From: Saprospiraceae bacterium
Lineage (GTDB): Bacteria > Bacteroidota > Bacteroidia > Chitinophagales > Saprospiraceae
Reading direction: 5' to 3'
Assembly (NCBI GenBank): GCA_028285085.1
Contig: JANQQI010000055.1
Span: 1-64,000 of the forward strand
DNA: 64,000 nt
Each line of letters begins with the position of its first letter. Positions within the stretch are counted from its first letter, which is position 1. The translations under genes and the position numbers were made by a program. Of the stretch, positions 46,363 through 56,063 are shown in pieces. Under the pieces are notes generated by a model. That model did no database searches. It saw nothing but the letters and a program-made list of their open reading frames with translations, and was not told where the DNA came from.

Positions 46363-47577
46363 CTAATGCAATCTGGCAACGGCTTCTTTGATCCGGCGAA
46401 TCGCTTCGCGCAAATCAGCTTCTGAAGCGGCGTAGCTCAGGCGGAAACAGTTGTCTGCACCGAAGGCACTACCTGCCACCACTGCAACGTGCGCATTAAT
46501 GAGCAAATACTGGCAAAAATCATTAGCGTCGTTGATCGTCGTACTACCGTCTGTTTTTCCGAAATACGCACTGATATTCGGGAAAATATAAAAGGCGCCT
46601 TGCGGATTGTTGACTTTAAAGCCTGGAATCTCCCGTAACAGCTCAATCACAATATCGCGGCGCTTCAAGAAGGCTTCTCGCATGTTAGTAGTTGGTGTCA
46701 TGTCCGCTTCGAGGGCGTAGGCAGCCGCTTTTTGACCAAAAGCAGTAGCCCCCGAGGTAAATTGACCCTGCATTTTAGCGCAAGCTCCAGCAATGACTTT
46801 CGGTGCACCAATGTAACCCAAACGCCAGCCTGTCATGGCAAATCCTTTAGAAAATCCATTCACGGTAATAGTACGATCACGAACACTGTCGATGCTACCA
46901 ATACTGATGTGCTGCCCCGTGAAATTAATGTACTCGTAAATTTCGTCGGAGATGATGTATAGATCATCGTGGCGGGCCACGACTTCCGCAATTGCTTCTA
47001 ATTCTTCGCGGCTGTAGACAGAGCCGGTTGGATTACAAGGCGAAGAGAAAAGCACAAACTTGGTGCGTGGTGTAATCGCTGCTTCCAATTGAGCGGCGGT
47101 CGCTTTGTAATCTTGCTCGATTCCGGCAAAAACCGTGATGGGAGTGGCCCCGGATAGGCGAACGATTTCGTAATAAGATACCCAATATGGCGCTAGGATA
47201 ATGGCCTCATCACCAGGGTTCAACATAGTGAGCGAAAGATTCGCAATGGATTGCTTCGCACCATTAGAGACGACAATCTGAGAAATATCAAAATCCAGAT
47301 CATTATCGCGCTTAAACTTACGCACAATGGCTTCACGCAATTCAACCAAACCCGGCACCGGTGTATACTTGGTGTAACCATCTTTCAGGGCCTGAGCGGC
47401 AGCGTCTTTAATGTGATCTGGTGTATCAAAGTCGGGCTCGCCCAAGCTAAGACTGATCACTTGATGTCCTTGGGCTTTCAGATCGCGGGCCATTTGGGCC
47501 ATTTTGATCGTTGCCGATTCTGCCATATTTAAAATACGGTTCGAAAGAATGGATGGTGAAGTTGTTGTAGATGCCAT
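46363..47577 (-). CDS. Class I PLP aminotransferase (aspartate aminotransferase-like)
   Basis: A 404-residue fold-type I aminotransferase of the I-gamma (thermophilic AspC-like) branch. Seen: SLGEPDFDTPDHIKDAA (N-terminal substrate arm), SNGAKQSIANLSLT (PLP phosphate), FSSPCNPTGSVYS, IISDEIYEYINF (PLP ring Asp and Tyr), the Schiff-base Lys in VNGFSKGFAMTGWRLGY near residue 240, and the carboxylate-binding Arg in NCFRLSYAASEADL near the C-terminus. It interconverts aspartate/oxaloacetate with glutamate/2-oxoglutarate. It could supply aspartate for the ArgG step. Confidence 0.92.
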   Translation of the reverse strand: MASTTTSPSILSNRILNMAESATIKMAQMARDLKAQGHQVISLSLGEPDFDTPDHIKDAAAQALKDGYTKYTPVPGLVELREAIVRKFKRDNDLDFDISQIVVSNGAKQSIANLSLTMLNPGDEAIILAPYWVSYYEIVRLSGATPITVFAGIEQDYKATAAQLEAAITPRTKFVLFSSPCNPTGSVYSREELEAIAEVVARHDDLYIISDEIYEYINFTGQHISIGSIDSVRDRTITVNGFSKGFAMTGWRLGYIGAPKVIAGACAKMQGQFTSGATAFGQKAAAYALEADMTPTTNMREAFLKRRDIVIELLREIPGFKVNNPQGAFYIFPNISAYFGKTDGSTTINDANDFCQYLLINAHVAVVAGSAFGADNCFRLSYAASEADLREAIRRIKEAVARLH

Positions 47578-47986
47578 TTTTAAGAAAAGCGTTATTTACT
47601 TTTTTAATGATAAAAATTGCGAATGGATAATCAGCCGTTACTGATCAGATATTTTTCCGTGAATGTCAATAATGTATTATTGCAAAATAGAGTCCATATT
47701 TTTTGAAAACATGAATTTTCTGTATTGCACTTGGAGAGTCGGTGACAATTAGTTCTTTGTTCGTAATTCTCTTGCCGTTGATGAATACATTAATTCATCG
47801 TTTTAGACGAAAAGTGAGTACAAAAGTAGTCCAATTCTCCATAAAAAGCACTTTAGAGTGGCTGGATTGCGCAAAAACGTTTTCAAGTCGCTGCGGAGTT
47901 CACTAATTGCGGATATTTTTTCATATTTGCCAAAATGTTATACCACCTTCGGGTAGCATCACGGAAATCCTGTAATCGCGTTTTTA
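47578..47986. other. Divergent gap, no feature recognised
   Basis: 409 bp between the aminotransferase and the glycosyltransferase-fusion genes, which point away from each other. AT-rich; presumably holds both promoters. I found no exact TAnnTTTG element, hairpin or frame worth reporting. Confidence 0.4.
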
Positions 47987-50900
47987 ATGAGCAAACGAAA
48001 AAATAAGGTAACGCCAGTCGCCTCAGCCCAAAAACATAATTATTCGGGAAGCCTTTCTCTGGTGATCCCTTGCTATAATGAGCAAAAACGCATTGGCAAT
48101 TTACTGAAACAGTTAAAGAGCTTTGATCAGAAGTGGCAGAATCCGCTGGAGATCATCATCATTGATGATGGCAGCTCTGATCAAAGTGTCGATAAGATCA
48201 AAAAAGATTTTGTTGAAGCCTTTGGCTCAAAAACCAGCTTTCAGCTCATTGAATTGCCAAAAAATCAAGGTAAAGGCGGCGCTTTGAAGGCCGGCGTGGC
48301 CGCCGCCACCGGGGATTACATCCTAACCGTGGATGCAGATATGGCTACCAAACCCAACGCCCTGTTTAAATGGCTCAAGGAATTACCGGGTAAAACTTTC
48401 CCCGAAAACGAAATTCTGATTGGTTCCCGAGAGCACGAAAAATCAGCAGTCAAAGGGCAACTCCTACGACGTTTTGCCGGACTGATTTTCAATTTTATAA
48501 TCCAACTTTTTACGAATCTTCATCTTTCCGATACCCAATGTGGCTTCAAGCTCTACCCGCGTGAAAATGCTAAGCGATTATTTGCGGATTTAGGGACCAA
48601 TGGCTGGGCACACGATGTGGAATTACTCTATGCGGCACGCTTGCAGAATACTCCGATACGGACGATGCCTGTAGCTTGGGAACACCAAGAGGATTCCAAG
48701 ATTTCATTGTTTTCTGATAGTCTCAAAATGTTTGGTCAGACTATCATGATCTCGACTCGACTCAACTGGCGCCATTTCATCCAACAACCATTGCGTGATT
48801 TGACTGCTCGAACCAGTGGTGGAGGTAAAGAGCCATCTTGGTACCGCTTGCTTTTTGTCGTGCTAAGCCTGGCATTGCTAATTGGGATGCCGATGATGAG
48901 CTTCGATTATGGGATTACCGGGGATGAAGAGCTGCAAAAGACTTACGGCGAACTCATCCTCAAGCATTTTGAAACGGATGGGGAGTACGTGAATAAAGAC
49001 GATGAGAATGCACTTAATTACAAGAACTTGTATTACTACGGTGGCCTTTTTGACTACGTAGCAGCTTGGATGAACGAACACGTCGGAGGGCTTGACCCTT
49101 ACGATATGCGGCATTTGCTCAATTCGCTGGTAGGCTTCTTGATGATCTTTTTTACCGGCCTCCTGGCGCGTGAGTTGACAGGGAGTTGGCGGATGGCCTT
49201 CTTTGCTATATTGTTTATGGCCTTATCGCCCCGAATATTTGGGCACTCGATGAATAATCCGAAAGATATACCCTTTGCGGCCGCTTATGCCTTTACCTTA
49301 TTATACCTGATTCGCTTTATCAAACAATTGCCAAGGCCGGGCAGCAAAACGGTGGTGATGCTCACTATCGGAATTGCGGCCGCTATCAACGTGAGGGTAG
49401 GTGGTATTTTGCTGATTGCTTATTTTGGTTTGTTCGTTGGTATAGCGTATTTGCTGCAGCCAGAACTCCGCAAATTGCTCAGTTCGCCCGGCAAAGTAGG
49501 CCGGATTGTCCTGATTGGCGTTTTGGTAGCCGTGTTAGGCTATTTCGGTGGAATGTTATGCTGGCCATATGCACAACAAGCTCCCTTGACCAATCCTTTC
49601 AAGGCTTTGAGTGAGATGTCGAATTTCTCAACGAGTATTCGCATGTTGTTCGAAGGAGAGCACCTCTGGTCGGATGAGCTACCGTGGTACTATATTCCTA
49701 AGTGGGTAGCAATTTCGGCTCCCTTGTTTGCTTTACTGGGGCTACTTTTCTTTGTTGGGTTCTTTATCATACGATTCAAAAAAGAAGATCTACTGCCTTT
49801 GGCTTTTGTAGCCTTTACAGCGATTTTCCCGGTAGCCTATGCGATTTATAAGGAATCTTCGCTATACGATGGGATGCGCCACTTTCTCTTCATTTTCCCG
49901 GTTTTGATCGTTTTGGCGGTGTGGGGATGGGACCAGTTGATACGTTTACCCAAAATGCGCTGGCCCGCAAGTGGTGTATTGGTGTTGTTGATGGTTTTAC
50001 CCGCTTTTTGGATGATCAAAAATTACCCTTATCACTATATCTATTTCAACGAGTTATCCGGTGGCGTCAATCGTGCCTACGCGTATTATGAGACGGATTA
50101 CTGGATGAATTCTATTAAAGAAATGAGTGATTGGATGATAGAAAATGTGCCTGCGATCAAAGGCGGCGATACGATTATGGTACAATCCAATTGTTACGTA
50201 CCAGCAGCTCATTATCTAACCAAGCGTTACAAAAATGCCCGGGTGCGCTACGCGCGCTATAATGATCGTCACCGTAATGAAGGCGATTATTTTATGTTCA
50301 TTTCACGATTCGTCAATAAAGACTTAATGAAAAACGAGGCCTGGCCTCCGGGCGAGGTGATTTACGAAGCTAAGGTGGGCGACATTACTATTGGAGCAAT
50401 TACTAAACGAGCACCAGAGTTGTATGATTATCGTGCTGCTGAGGCGGAGAAAAAACGTGATTTTGCCGCTGCAGCCAGTTTTTACGAGCAAGCATCGCAG
50501 CAGCATCCAAATAATGAAACGGCCTGGTTTGGTTTGGCCAACGCCCATTTGCAACAGCGTAATTTCCCGCAAGCCAAGACTGCGATCGACGAATTCATTA
50601 AGTTATCCGATACCCACGTCAATGGGCAGTTTGCTTTAGCTTTGTACCATTATAATCTCAATCAAGTGGAAGAGGCGAAAAAGGTACTACAACGTTTGAC
50701 GCGTCTTAACTATAAGTATAACGCTTCCTATTATTATCTCGCACTGATCTATGCGCGCGAAAACAATACCGCTAAGTTGGCAGAAACCTTGGAAATGTAT
50801 GATTCGACCGGTGGCCGTTCACCCCAGATATACGATATGGGTATTCAAGTATTCGCGCAAACTGGTGATCGTGGAAAGGAATTGTACTTCAAGGCCAAAA

Positions 50901-51034
50901 AACTATATTTCCAACAGCAATATCAGGAGGCCTATAATACTATTCAGCAAGCAACTACTGTAGCCCCAGATTATGAGGTGGCCCAAAAATTTAGAACGCA
51001 ATTTGAAGAACAACTCGGAGTTAAGCAAAAGTAG
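47987..51034 (+). CDS. GT2-GT39-TPR fusion protein
   Basis: A 1015-residue three-part protein. Residues 15-240 are a GT-A family 2 domain of the DPM/GtrB type (SLVIPCYNEQKRIG; IIIDDGSSDQS near 59; catalytic DADMATKP near 115; DTQCGFKLYPREN near 183). Residues 285-700 hold about eleven membrane helices with an acidic first loop (YGITGDEELQKTYGEL), the pattern of family 39/PMT GT-C enzymes. Residues about 805-1010 are TPR-like helices. The GT2 part would make a polyprenyl-phosphate sugar, and the GT-C part would use it outside the membrane. GtrB's own membrane helices are missing, as if replaced by the fusion partner. A methyltransferase gene follows 8 bp later. Confidence 0.85.
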   Translation: MSKRKNKVTPVASAQKHNYSGSLSLVIPCYNEQKRIGNLLKQLKSFDQKWQNPLEIIIIDDGSSDQSVDKIKKDFVEAFGSKTSFQLIELPKNQGKGGALKAGVAAATGDYILTVDADMATKPNALFKWLKELPGKTFPENEILIGSREHEKSAVKGQLLRRFAGLIFNFIIQLFTNLHLSDTQCGFKLYPRENAKRLFADLGTNGWAHDVELLYAARLQNTPIRTMPVAWEHQEDSKISLFSDSLKMFGQTIMISTRLNWRHFIQQPLRDLTARTSGGGKEPSWYRLLFVVLSLALLIGMPMMSFDYGITGDEELQKTYGELILKHFETDGEYVNKDDENALNYKNLYYYGGLFDYVAAWMNEHVGGLDPYDMRHLLNSLVGFLMIFFTGLLARELTGSWRMAFFAILFMALSPRIFGHSMNNPKDIPFAAAYAFTLLYLIRFIKQLPRPGSKTVVMLTIGIAAAINVRVGGILLIAYFGLFVGIAYLLQPELRKLLSSPGKVGRIVLIGVLVAVLGYFGGMLCWPYAQQAPLTNPFKALSEMSNFSTSIRMLFEGEHLWSDELPWYYIPKWVAISAPLFALLGLLFFVGFFIIRFKKEDLLPLAFVAFTAIFPVAYAIYKESSLYDGMRHFLFIFPVLIVLAVWGWDQLIRLPKMRWPASGVLVLLMVLPAFWMIKNYPYHYIYFNELSGGVNRAYAYYETDYWMNSIKEMSDWMIENVPAIKGGDTIMVQSNCYVPAAHYLTKRYKNARVRYARYNDRHRNEGDYFMFISRFVNKDLMKNEAWPPGEVIYEAKVGDITIGAITKRAPELYDYRAAEAEKKRDFAAAASFYEQASQQHPNNETAWFGLANAHLQQRNFPQAKTAIDEFIKLSDTHVNGQFALALYHYNLNQVEEAKKVLQRLTRLNYKYNASYYYLALIYARENNTAKLAETLEMYDSTGGRSPQIYDMGIQVFAQTGDRGKELYFKAKKLYFQQQYQEAYNTIQQATTVAPDYEVAQKFRTQFEEQLGVKQK

Positions 51035-51042
51035 CCAATACA

Positions 51043-51783
51043 ATGGATTTAAAAGAACTTGAAAGTGGCGTAGACCCCTCCACGCATTGGTACTATCAAT
51101 CAAAGAAAGTACCGCTGTTTCGTTATTTTCAACGCTTAGCGCAGCGGCAGAAAAAGAAGTTGACGGTTATTGATTTTGGTTCTGGTTCCGGCTTTTTTGC
51201 CTATGAGCTACTCAAAGCCTTTCCCGAATTGATAGAAGATGTTTTGCTGATCGATATTGGCTATACTGAGGCCGAGATGGCGGAGACTAAAAATGCACCA
51301 GTCAAGAAATTGCGTTTCATCCCCGAAGGCATTAATGATTCTATTATCATCATGATGGATGTGTTGGAACATATCGAGGATGACTATGCGATCCTGCGGG
51401 ATATCAAAAGCAGGTTGGGATACAATGCCCACTTTTTTATTACGGTGCCAGCCTTCATGAGTGTGTGGTCTAGCCACGATGTCTACCTAGGACATTATCG
51501 ACGCTACACGATTCCGATGGTTAAAAAGTTATTGGTAGAAACAGATTGTACCATCCAAAGCCAATACTATATCTATGGTTCTATCTTTCCGCTTGTATGG
51601 ATGGTTCGCCGCCTGAAGCGGAATGAAGAGAATATGAGTAATCCTGAATCATCGGATATGAAACCCTTGCCTGGCCCAGTCAATTTCCTACTTAAGCAGT
51701 ACAACAGCTTCGAAATGAACTTCCGCAAAGCCAATAAGTTATTTGGCTTAACATGTGTAGCTGAAGGCGTTTTGAAGAATTAG
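51043..51783 (+). CDS. Class I SAM-dependent methyltransferase
   Basis: A 246-residue soluble protein. The SAM-binding motif I is VIDFGSGSGFFAYEL near residues 43-57, followed by the acidic end of strand 2 (LLIDIGYTEAEM) and a motif near 104-115 (MMDVLEHIEDDY) that matches UbiE/UbiG-like enzymes. The C-terminal part (PVNFLLKQYNSFEMNFRK) may bind the substrate. It is in one operon with the GT2-GT39-TPR fusion, so a sugar, glycan or polyprenyl substrate is plausible but not shown. Confidence 0.85.
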   Translation: MDLKELESGVDPSTHWYYQSKKVPLFRYFQRLAQRQKKKLTVIDFGSGSGFFAYELLKAFPELIEDVLLIDIGYTEAEMAETKNAPVKKLRFIPEGINDSIIIMMDVLEHIEDDYAILRDIKSRLGYNAHFFITVPAFMSVWSSHDVYLGHYRRYTIPMVKKLLVETDCTIQSQYYIYGSIFPLVWMVRRLKRNEENMSNPESSDMKPLPGPVNFLLKQYNSFEMNFRKANKLFGLTCVAEGVLKN

Positions 51784-51837
51784 GAGAATTAATGCTATTA
51801 TTTTAGATGGAAGGTAGATTTGATTTGATCCAATTTC

Positions 51838-52030
51838 GGGCTTTGAGGGTGGGACCCTCCCTCAGCCACCACCGCCGACCGATTTGGTCGCAAATTGGAG
51901 CAAATATATAGCTCACCGGTCTTTACCGATGATCAGTTATGGTAAATTGCCGCGCTTTGTTCATTTTGGCCAAAAGACAATGATTGCGTCAATATCTATA
52001 GATTCCGGAGAAGGGCAAATTCCACAAATC
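51838..52030 (+). repeat. Intergenic repeat element, copy C
   Basis: About 193 bp, nearest to copy B. Landmarks: hairpin AGGGT/ACCCT or GAGGG/CCCTC, track CAGCCACCACCGCCGACC, hairpin CGACC/GGTCG with GATTT loop, CGGT-CTTT-ACCG, palindrome TTTTGGCCAAAA (copy B: TTTCGGCCGAAA), and end block ATCTATAGATTCCGG then ATTCCACAAAT. It fills half of the 372-bp gap between the convergent methyltransferase and nuclease-like genes; the remainder has no frame or clear terminator. Confidence 0.85.
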
Positions 52031-52155
52031 AGGTAGGGAAATTTTGCGATTATGCTGTTTTTTGTCGCAAAGAAGACATTTGAGAGGTGGTAATTGCCTA
52101 ATTCCGAAAAAACTCCTCCACTTTTGAAAGAGACCTAGTCGTAGTAATTGTCTTC

Positions 52156-54108
52156 TTAAGGTACCACCAAAGGATAATTTTTCGAACTACCCACGATTTT
52201 CAACCAATAAAGCCCTGATGGCAAATGGGCGTCCACTTGTACTTGATAATCAATGCCGGGGGATTGTTCTGTTGGTCGTTGCCAAACAATCTGTCCTAAA
52301 CTATTATAGAGTATCAATCCATTGGAAATGCTTTGGTCAGAGCGGACCGTAATCCAGCCATGTTGTGGAAAAGGATTCGGAAAATCCACTCTAAATTCGG
52401 GCTCAATAGAAGGCATTTGTGTTGAAACGGTTAAAGTATCATTTAGACTCAAATAGGCTACAAAACCGTCATGATCGGATACTCGAAAAGGAACAAAGGA
52501 ATTAGAGGTTAAGCTTGAGGGCGCATCGGCATTGCCGCGTGCATACTGCAATTCACTAAAACTCATCCCCGTAAAGGTTGAACTTGTCAAGCAATGATCA
52601 AGAATCTGAGCGTTGCCCCGAAAAACATAGGAGTAGCGCTGCAGCGGATCGCTAATCTCCGCGGAGCGATTCACTAGTGGTTCTTCCACAATATCCTGCA
52701 CTGGAAATTGAGCACCGAGCGAAGGTGTACCCATAATTTGATTGAGCACATCAACGTAACCATCCGAAAATTCGAAGGCATTAAAGTCGCCCACTACAAT
52801 CAAATTGGAACCGGTTAAGTCACGAACCATATTCGCAACTGAAACCGATTGCTCGTAGCGCTTGGTACGGACAAAATTAGCGCTATTGCCTTCGATACCG
52901 TTGAGCGAACGGAGGTGCACGTTCAGTACACTGACGGGCGTCGGCGGTTCGGTATTAAATTGGCCTTCCAGTAAAATTGGTGGCCGATCGTGGAGTAAAC
53001 CACCGGTACTTAACAGTTCGTCAGCTCCCCATTGTTGAATGCTAATGTTGGTGACGGTTGGGCGCACTAAAAATCCTAAATTGATCGGAAAATCGCCATT
53101 GCCAACCTCTAAGTAGGCGTCGTATTGTAAATCAGGCCTTTGGTCGGTGATTTCAGCAGCTAATTCATTGAGTGCAGAGAGGCTGCCAACCTCTTGTACG
53201 GCAACGATATCGGGGGCCTGTAATTGCTCGATAACGTAGCGCGCCAATTTAAACCGCCGGGCGGGATAATCTGATTCATCTTCAAAATACAGATAGCAAT
53301 TCAGTGAAGCTACGGTAGCTTCCGTTGGCAAAGGAGCACGAACGGGTTGGGTGCTGGGTTGATTATCGACTGTGTAAGAGGAAGCGAGCAACTGATAAGA
53401 TCCACCCGCAAAAGTGAGCACGCCTTCTGCTTCGATCGGCTGTAAAGCATGAATATCTGTCTGATTGATCCAACGAAGGTTGATTTGAAAGAGCTCAGGG
53501 TTATTATCCCAGACGGGTAAATTACTTTGGCCGGGGTAAGCGATACCCGCTTCGCGAAAGGGACGTTCTGTTAGAGGACGAGCGATGGTAGAGACAATGC
53601 CTTCACCGAAAATAGGGCTAACGGTGTGGCCATTGGTCAGGCTGACGCGCATACCCTCAAGCCGTTCTAAGTCATGGATGGGTTGGGCAATATCCGTTGG
53701 AAACTGAGCATCCAAAGGGTAGGAAGCCGGTAAAGTTACACCGGTGGAGTCGAGCTGGATAATCAATTGATCTGGCCCAAATTCTGTGAGATTGAAGTAC
53801 TCTTGAATGAATCCGGTTACGGTAACGAGGTCGCCAACATTGAGTCCCGAAGGGGTATCGGTATACACCATAATGCCGTCCGAACTAAGGTCATCATTAT
53901 CGATACGCTCGGGTGGGCACTGGATGAAAAATCGATCCGAGGTAACGTAGGTAACAATGTTTCTTTTACTGGTTACCAGCTGATTAATATAAGGGCTGGC
54001 GTTGGTATTGGATTGGATTTCCCAGATTTCGAGTTCAGGTTGGGCCGCTAGTGGAAGTATTACCAAAATCATCAACCAAAGAAGACAGAAGAATCGTTTA
54101 TCTTGCAT
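52156..54108 (-). CDS. T9SS-exported endonuclease/exonuclease/phosphatase-domain protein
   Basis: A 650-residue secreted protein. I start at ATG 54108 since it gives a clean signal peptide (MQDKRFFCLLW...LPLAAQ); further in-frame ATGs lie at 54126 and 54132. An OB-fold-like domain (about 25-250; GLNVGDLVTVTGFIQEYF) is followed by an EEP domain at about 270-555 with VASLNCY, VAVQEVGS (metal Glu), VVGDFNAFEF (Asp-Asn pair) and a terminal SDHDGF (Asp-His). The last 85 residues form a type A T9SS sorting domain (FPNPFPQHGWITV ... GLYWLKI). It probably hydrolyses extracellular nucleic acids or phosphodiesters and is surface-attached or secreted. Confidence 0.87.
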   Translation of the reverse strand: MQDKRFFCLLWLMILVILPLAAQPELEIWEIQSNTNASPYINQLVTSKRNIVTYVTSDRFFIQCPPERIDNDDLSSDGIMVYTDTPSGLNVGDLVTVTGFIQEYFNLTEFGPDQLIIQLDSTGVTLPASYPLDAQFPTDIAQPIHDLERLEGMRVSLTNGHTVSPIFGEGIVSTIARPLTERPFREAGIAYPGQSNLPVWDNNPELFQINLRWINQTDIHALQPIEAEGVLTFAGGSYQLLASSYTVDNQPSTQPVRAPLPTEATVASLNCYLYFEDESDYPARRFKLARYVIEQLQAPDIVAVQEVGSLSALNELAAEITDQRPDLQYDAYLEVGNGDFPINLGFLVRPTVTNISIQQWGADELLSTGGLLHDRPPILLEGQFNTEPPTPVSVLNVHLRSLNGIEGNSANFVRTKRYEQSVSVANMVRDLTGSNLIVVGDFNAFEFSDGYVDVLNQIMGTPSLGAQFPVQDIVEEPLVNRSAEISDPLQRYSYVFRGNAQILDHCLTSSTFTGMSFSELQYARGNADAPSSLTSNSFVPFRVSDHDGFVAYLSLNDTLTVSTQMPSIEPEFRVDFPNPFPQHGWITVRSDQSISNGLILYNSLGQIVWQRPTEQSPGIDYQVQVDAHLPSGLYWLKIVGSSKNYPLVVP

Positions 54109-54186
54109 AGAATCAATGTGGATCATATTCATATTGAATTTGAAGGTCAAAATTAAACATTATTGCGCTCAGACTATTTATTCTAC

Positions 54187-54645
54187 ATGACAAATACTAA
54201 ATCTTCTTTCTTCGATCGTGCGTACAACCCGGTGTTACAAGCTGCCATCATTTTTGTTGCCGGAATAGTAACAACGCTAGGGGCGAAATTGGTGCATTGG
54301 ACAGGATTAATTGAGGTAGGAGAACGTTTCCCTTGGTTAACCGCAGCGTCCTATATGCTCTTTTTTGCATTATTCAATAGTGTGTTTAGTCTTTCTAGCC
54401 CAAATCTCAACAAATATTGGGGCCGTTCGATGTTTTCCTTCGGAGGATTGGCGGTAGCCTCTGGGCTGATGGCTTATCTATTCTCATCGATTCCGATTCG
54501 AGAAGCGGGTTCTTACAGTTGGATTTATGTGGTGTTGACCTTTGGTTACTTAGTGTTTCTGTCGATTATGGGATTTATGAAACGCATCGTAGAATTTGCG
54601 GAGCGAGAGGAGTGGTCACGTCCAAAGAAGCGGCGGAACAAATAG
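54187..54645 (+). CDS. Small membrane protein, four helices
   Basis: A 152-residue protein with four predicted membrane segments (about 18-38, 50-70, 80-100, 108-130) and a basic tail (EEWSRPKKRRNK). Start at ATG 54187 (MTNTKSSFFDRAYNPVL). No family or function recognised. Divergent from the nuclease-like gene and followed by msrB after about 110 bp. Confidence 0.7.
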   Translation: MTNTKSSFFDRAYNPVLQAAIIFVAGIVTTLGAKLVHWTGLIEVGERFPWLTAASYMLFFALFNSVFSLSSPNLNKYWGRSMFSFGGLAVASGLMAYLFSSIPIREAGSYSWIYVVLTFGYLVFLSIMGFMKRIVEFAEREEWSRPKKRRNK

Positions 54646-54755
54646 ATGTTATACTCTTGTGATGGCTTTGTGAGGATTAGTGAAGGTGGTTAGATTATTT
54701 TTGTATTGATAATTAACCACATGTCGTATTAATGATGCTGTTAAAAGGTAATAAA

Positions 54756-55301
54756 ATGAAATTAATACTAATTTTTTCCTGGCTGATGGCAATGCTGAGC
54801 TGTTCTCCACAGTCTTCTAATGTAGCGAGCCATGATGATCAGATGAACAAACGGCCTACTGTACTAGTAGTGCAAGGGGATACGATTCCCAAAATTGAGA
54901 AAAGTATCGAGGAGTGGCAATCTCAATTAACGGATAAAGAATTTTACGTTTTACGTGAAAAAGGTACCGAACGTGCCTTCAGCGGTGATTTGTGGAATCA
55001 TAAAGGAAAAGGCACTTATGTCTGTGCCGGCTGTCAGTTGCCATTATTTACGTCTGATACTAAATTTCGATCCGGCACTGGCTGGCCAAGCTTTTGGCAA
55101 CCCGTTCAGGCTGAGCATATTCTGGAAGAAGAAGACTTGAGTTACGGTATGCGGCGGGTCGAAGTGATGTGCGGACGCTGCGAAGGGCATTTGGGGCACG
55201 TCTTCCCCGACGGACCAGAGCCAACTGGACTGAGATATTGTATCAATAGTGTCTCTTTGGACTTTGTGGATAAAAACGCAATGAGTTCGGAAGAAAACTA
55301 A
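54756..55301 (+). CDS. msrB: Peptide-methionine (R)-S-oxide reductase, lipoprotein
   Basis: A 181-residue MsrB that reduces methionine-R-sulfoxide in oxidised proteins. Start at ATG 54756 gives a lipoprotein signal (LILIFSWLMAMLSCS, Cys near 16), so the enzyme is membrane-anchored outside the cytoplasm; an ATG eight codons upstream is less likely. Two zinc CxxC pairs are present (CAGCQLPLF and CGRCEGHLGHVF), and the catalytic Cys lies in RYCINSVSL near the end. FRSGTGWPSFWQPV is a core signature. Closed by a perfect terminator. Confidence 0.95.
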   Translation: MKLILIFSWLMAMLSCSPQSSNVASHDDQMNKRPTVLVVQGDTIPKIEKSIEEWQSQLTDKEFYVLREKGTERAFSGDLWNHKGKGTYVCAGCQLPLFTSDTKFRSGTGWPSFWQPVQAEHILEEEDLSYGMRRVEVMCGRCEGHLGHVFPDGPEPTGLRYCINSVSLDFVDKNAMSSEEN

Positions 55302-55327
55302 CTGATTGTACAGATCATTTGCTCTTG

Positions 55328-55366
55328 AAAAGTGCCAATCCATCGATCGATGGATTGGCACTTTTT
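55328..55366 (+). terminator. Terminator of msrB
   Basis: AAAGTGCCAATCCATCGAT and its complement form a near-perfect 19-bp palindrome ending in TTTTT. Confidence 0.9.
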
Positions 55367-56063
55367 GTTTGAAGTTGGTAAAGAAGATTGATGATTTTAT
55401 TTCCTAATGAAAAATAATGGCATTAGTCAGAGCCCATACATTCCTCCGAAGGATCCTAGTAAAACATTGTCCCCTTATTTCTGTTATCAATTTTATTATT
55501 TCCTAAAACGGTAAGGTGTACTTTCTCCACCTTTTTATCAAAAAAAATAATTTTCAATCCCTAAAATAGACCAAGAGTAGAATGTTAAATGATGAATTTT
55601 TATAAAATAAACCAATTACGCTGTGCAATAAGCGGTGATATTGTACCAGAAGCCGATTTTTTTGTCCAACAATATGATTTTTTTTAATATTTATTAGTAA
55701 TCTTCTCAATAGTTTTATTACATTTACGAAGTCGTTTGAACGGCATCCAAAAGTTGTGAGTTTTCTCGCACAATTCTATTCCAAAAACCTTTACAACCAA
55801 GAACATATACTTGAAAAATAATGGCAATGTTTTTGCTAAGATTTTTCCTGTGATCCCTTGAACAATGGATTGAAATCGAGAGTTCCTCTCAGATTTTAGC
55901 CCCCATCCCATAGCATAAATTAATAACTATCTACTGGCCATTGAATGTATCTATTGGCATACTAATGCTGTAGTCGTATAGCGTTTGTATGTCCACTGTT
56001 CTCAACGCATGAGAATATTATTGAATGTAAGCACACTTTAAGAACCTAAAAAATTGAAACCTT
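55367..56063. other. Long AT-rich gap before the WG-repeat gene
   Basis: About 700 bp, markedly AT-rich. A 75-codon minus frame (55684-55911) is open, with a hydrophobic stretch LPLFFKYMFLVVKVFGIEL and a basic tail. It has no recognisable family and no clear ribosome-binding or promoter signal, so I leave it as a possibility only. The upstream part (55380-55680) shows nothing. No terminator is seen before the WG-repeat gene. Confidence 0.4.

Noticed and set aside
55684-55911. Minus-strand frame of 75 codons in an AT-rich gap
   Set aside because: Weak composition, no promoter or ribosome-site support and no recognisable family; kept only as a note in the gap entry.
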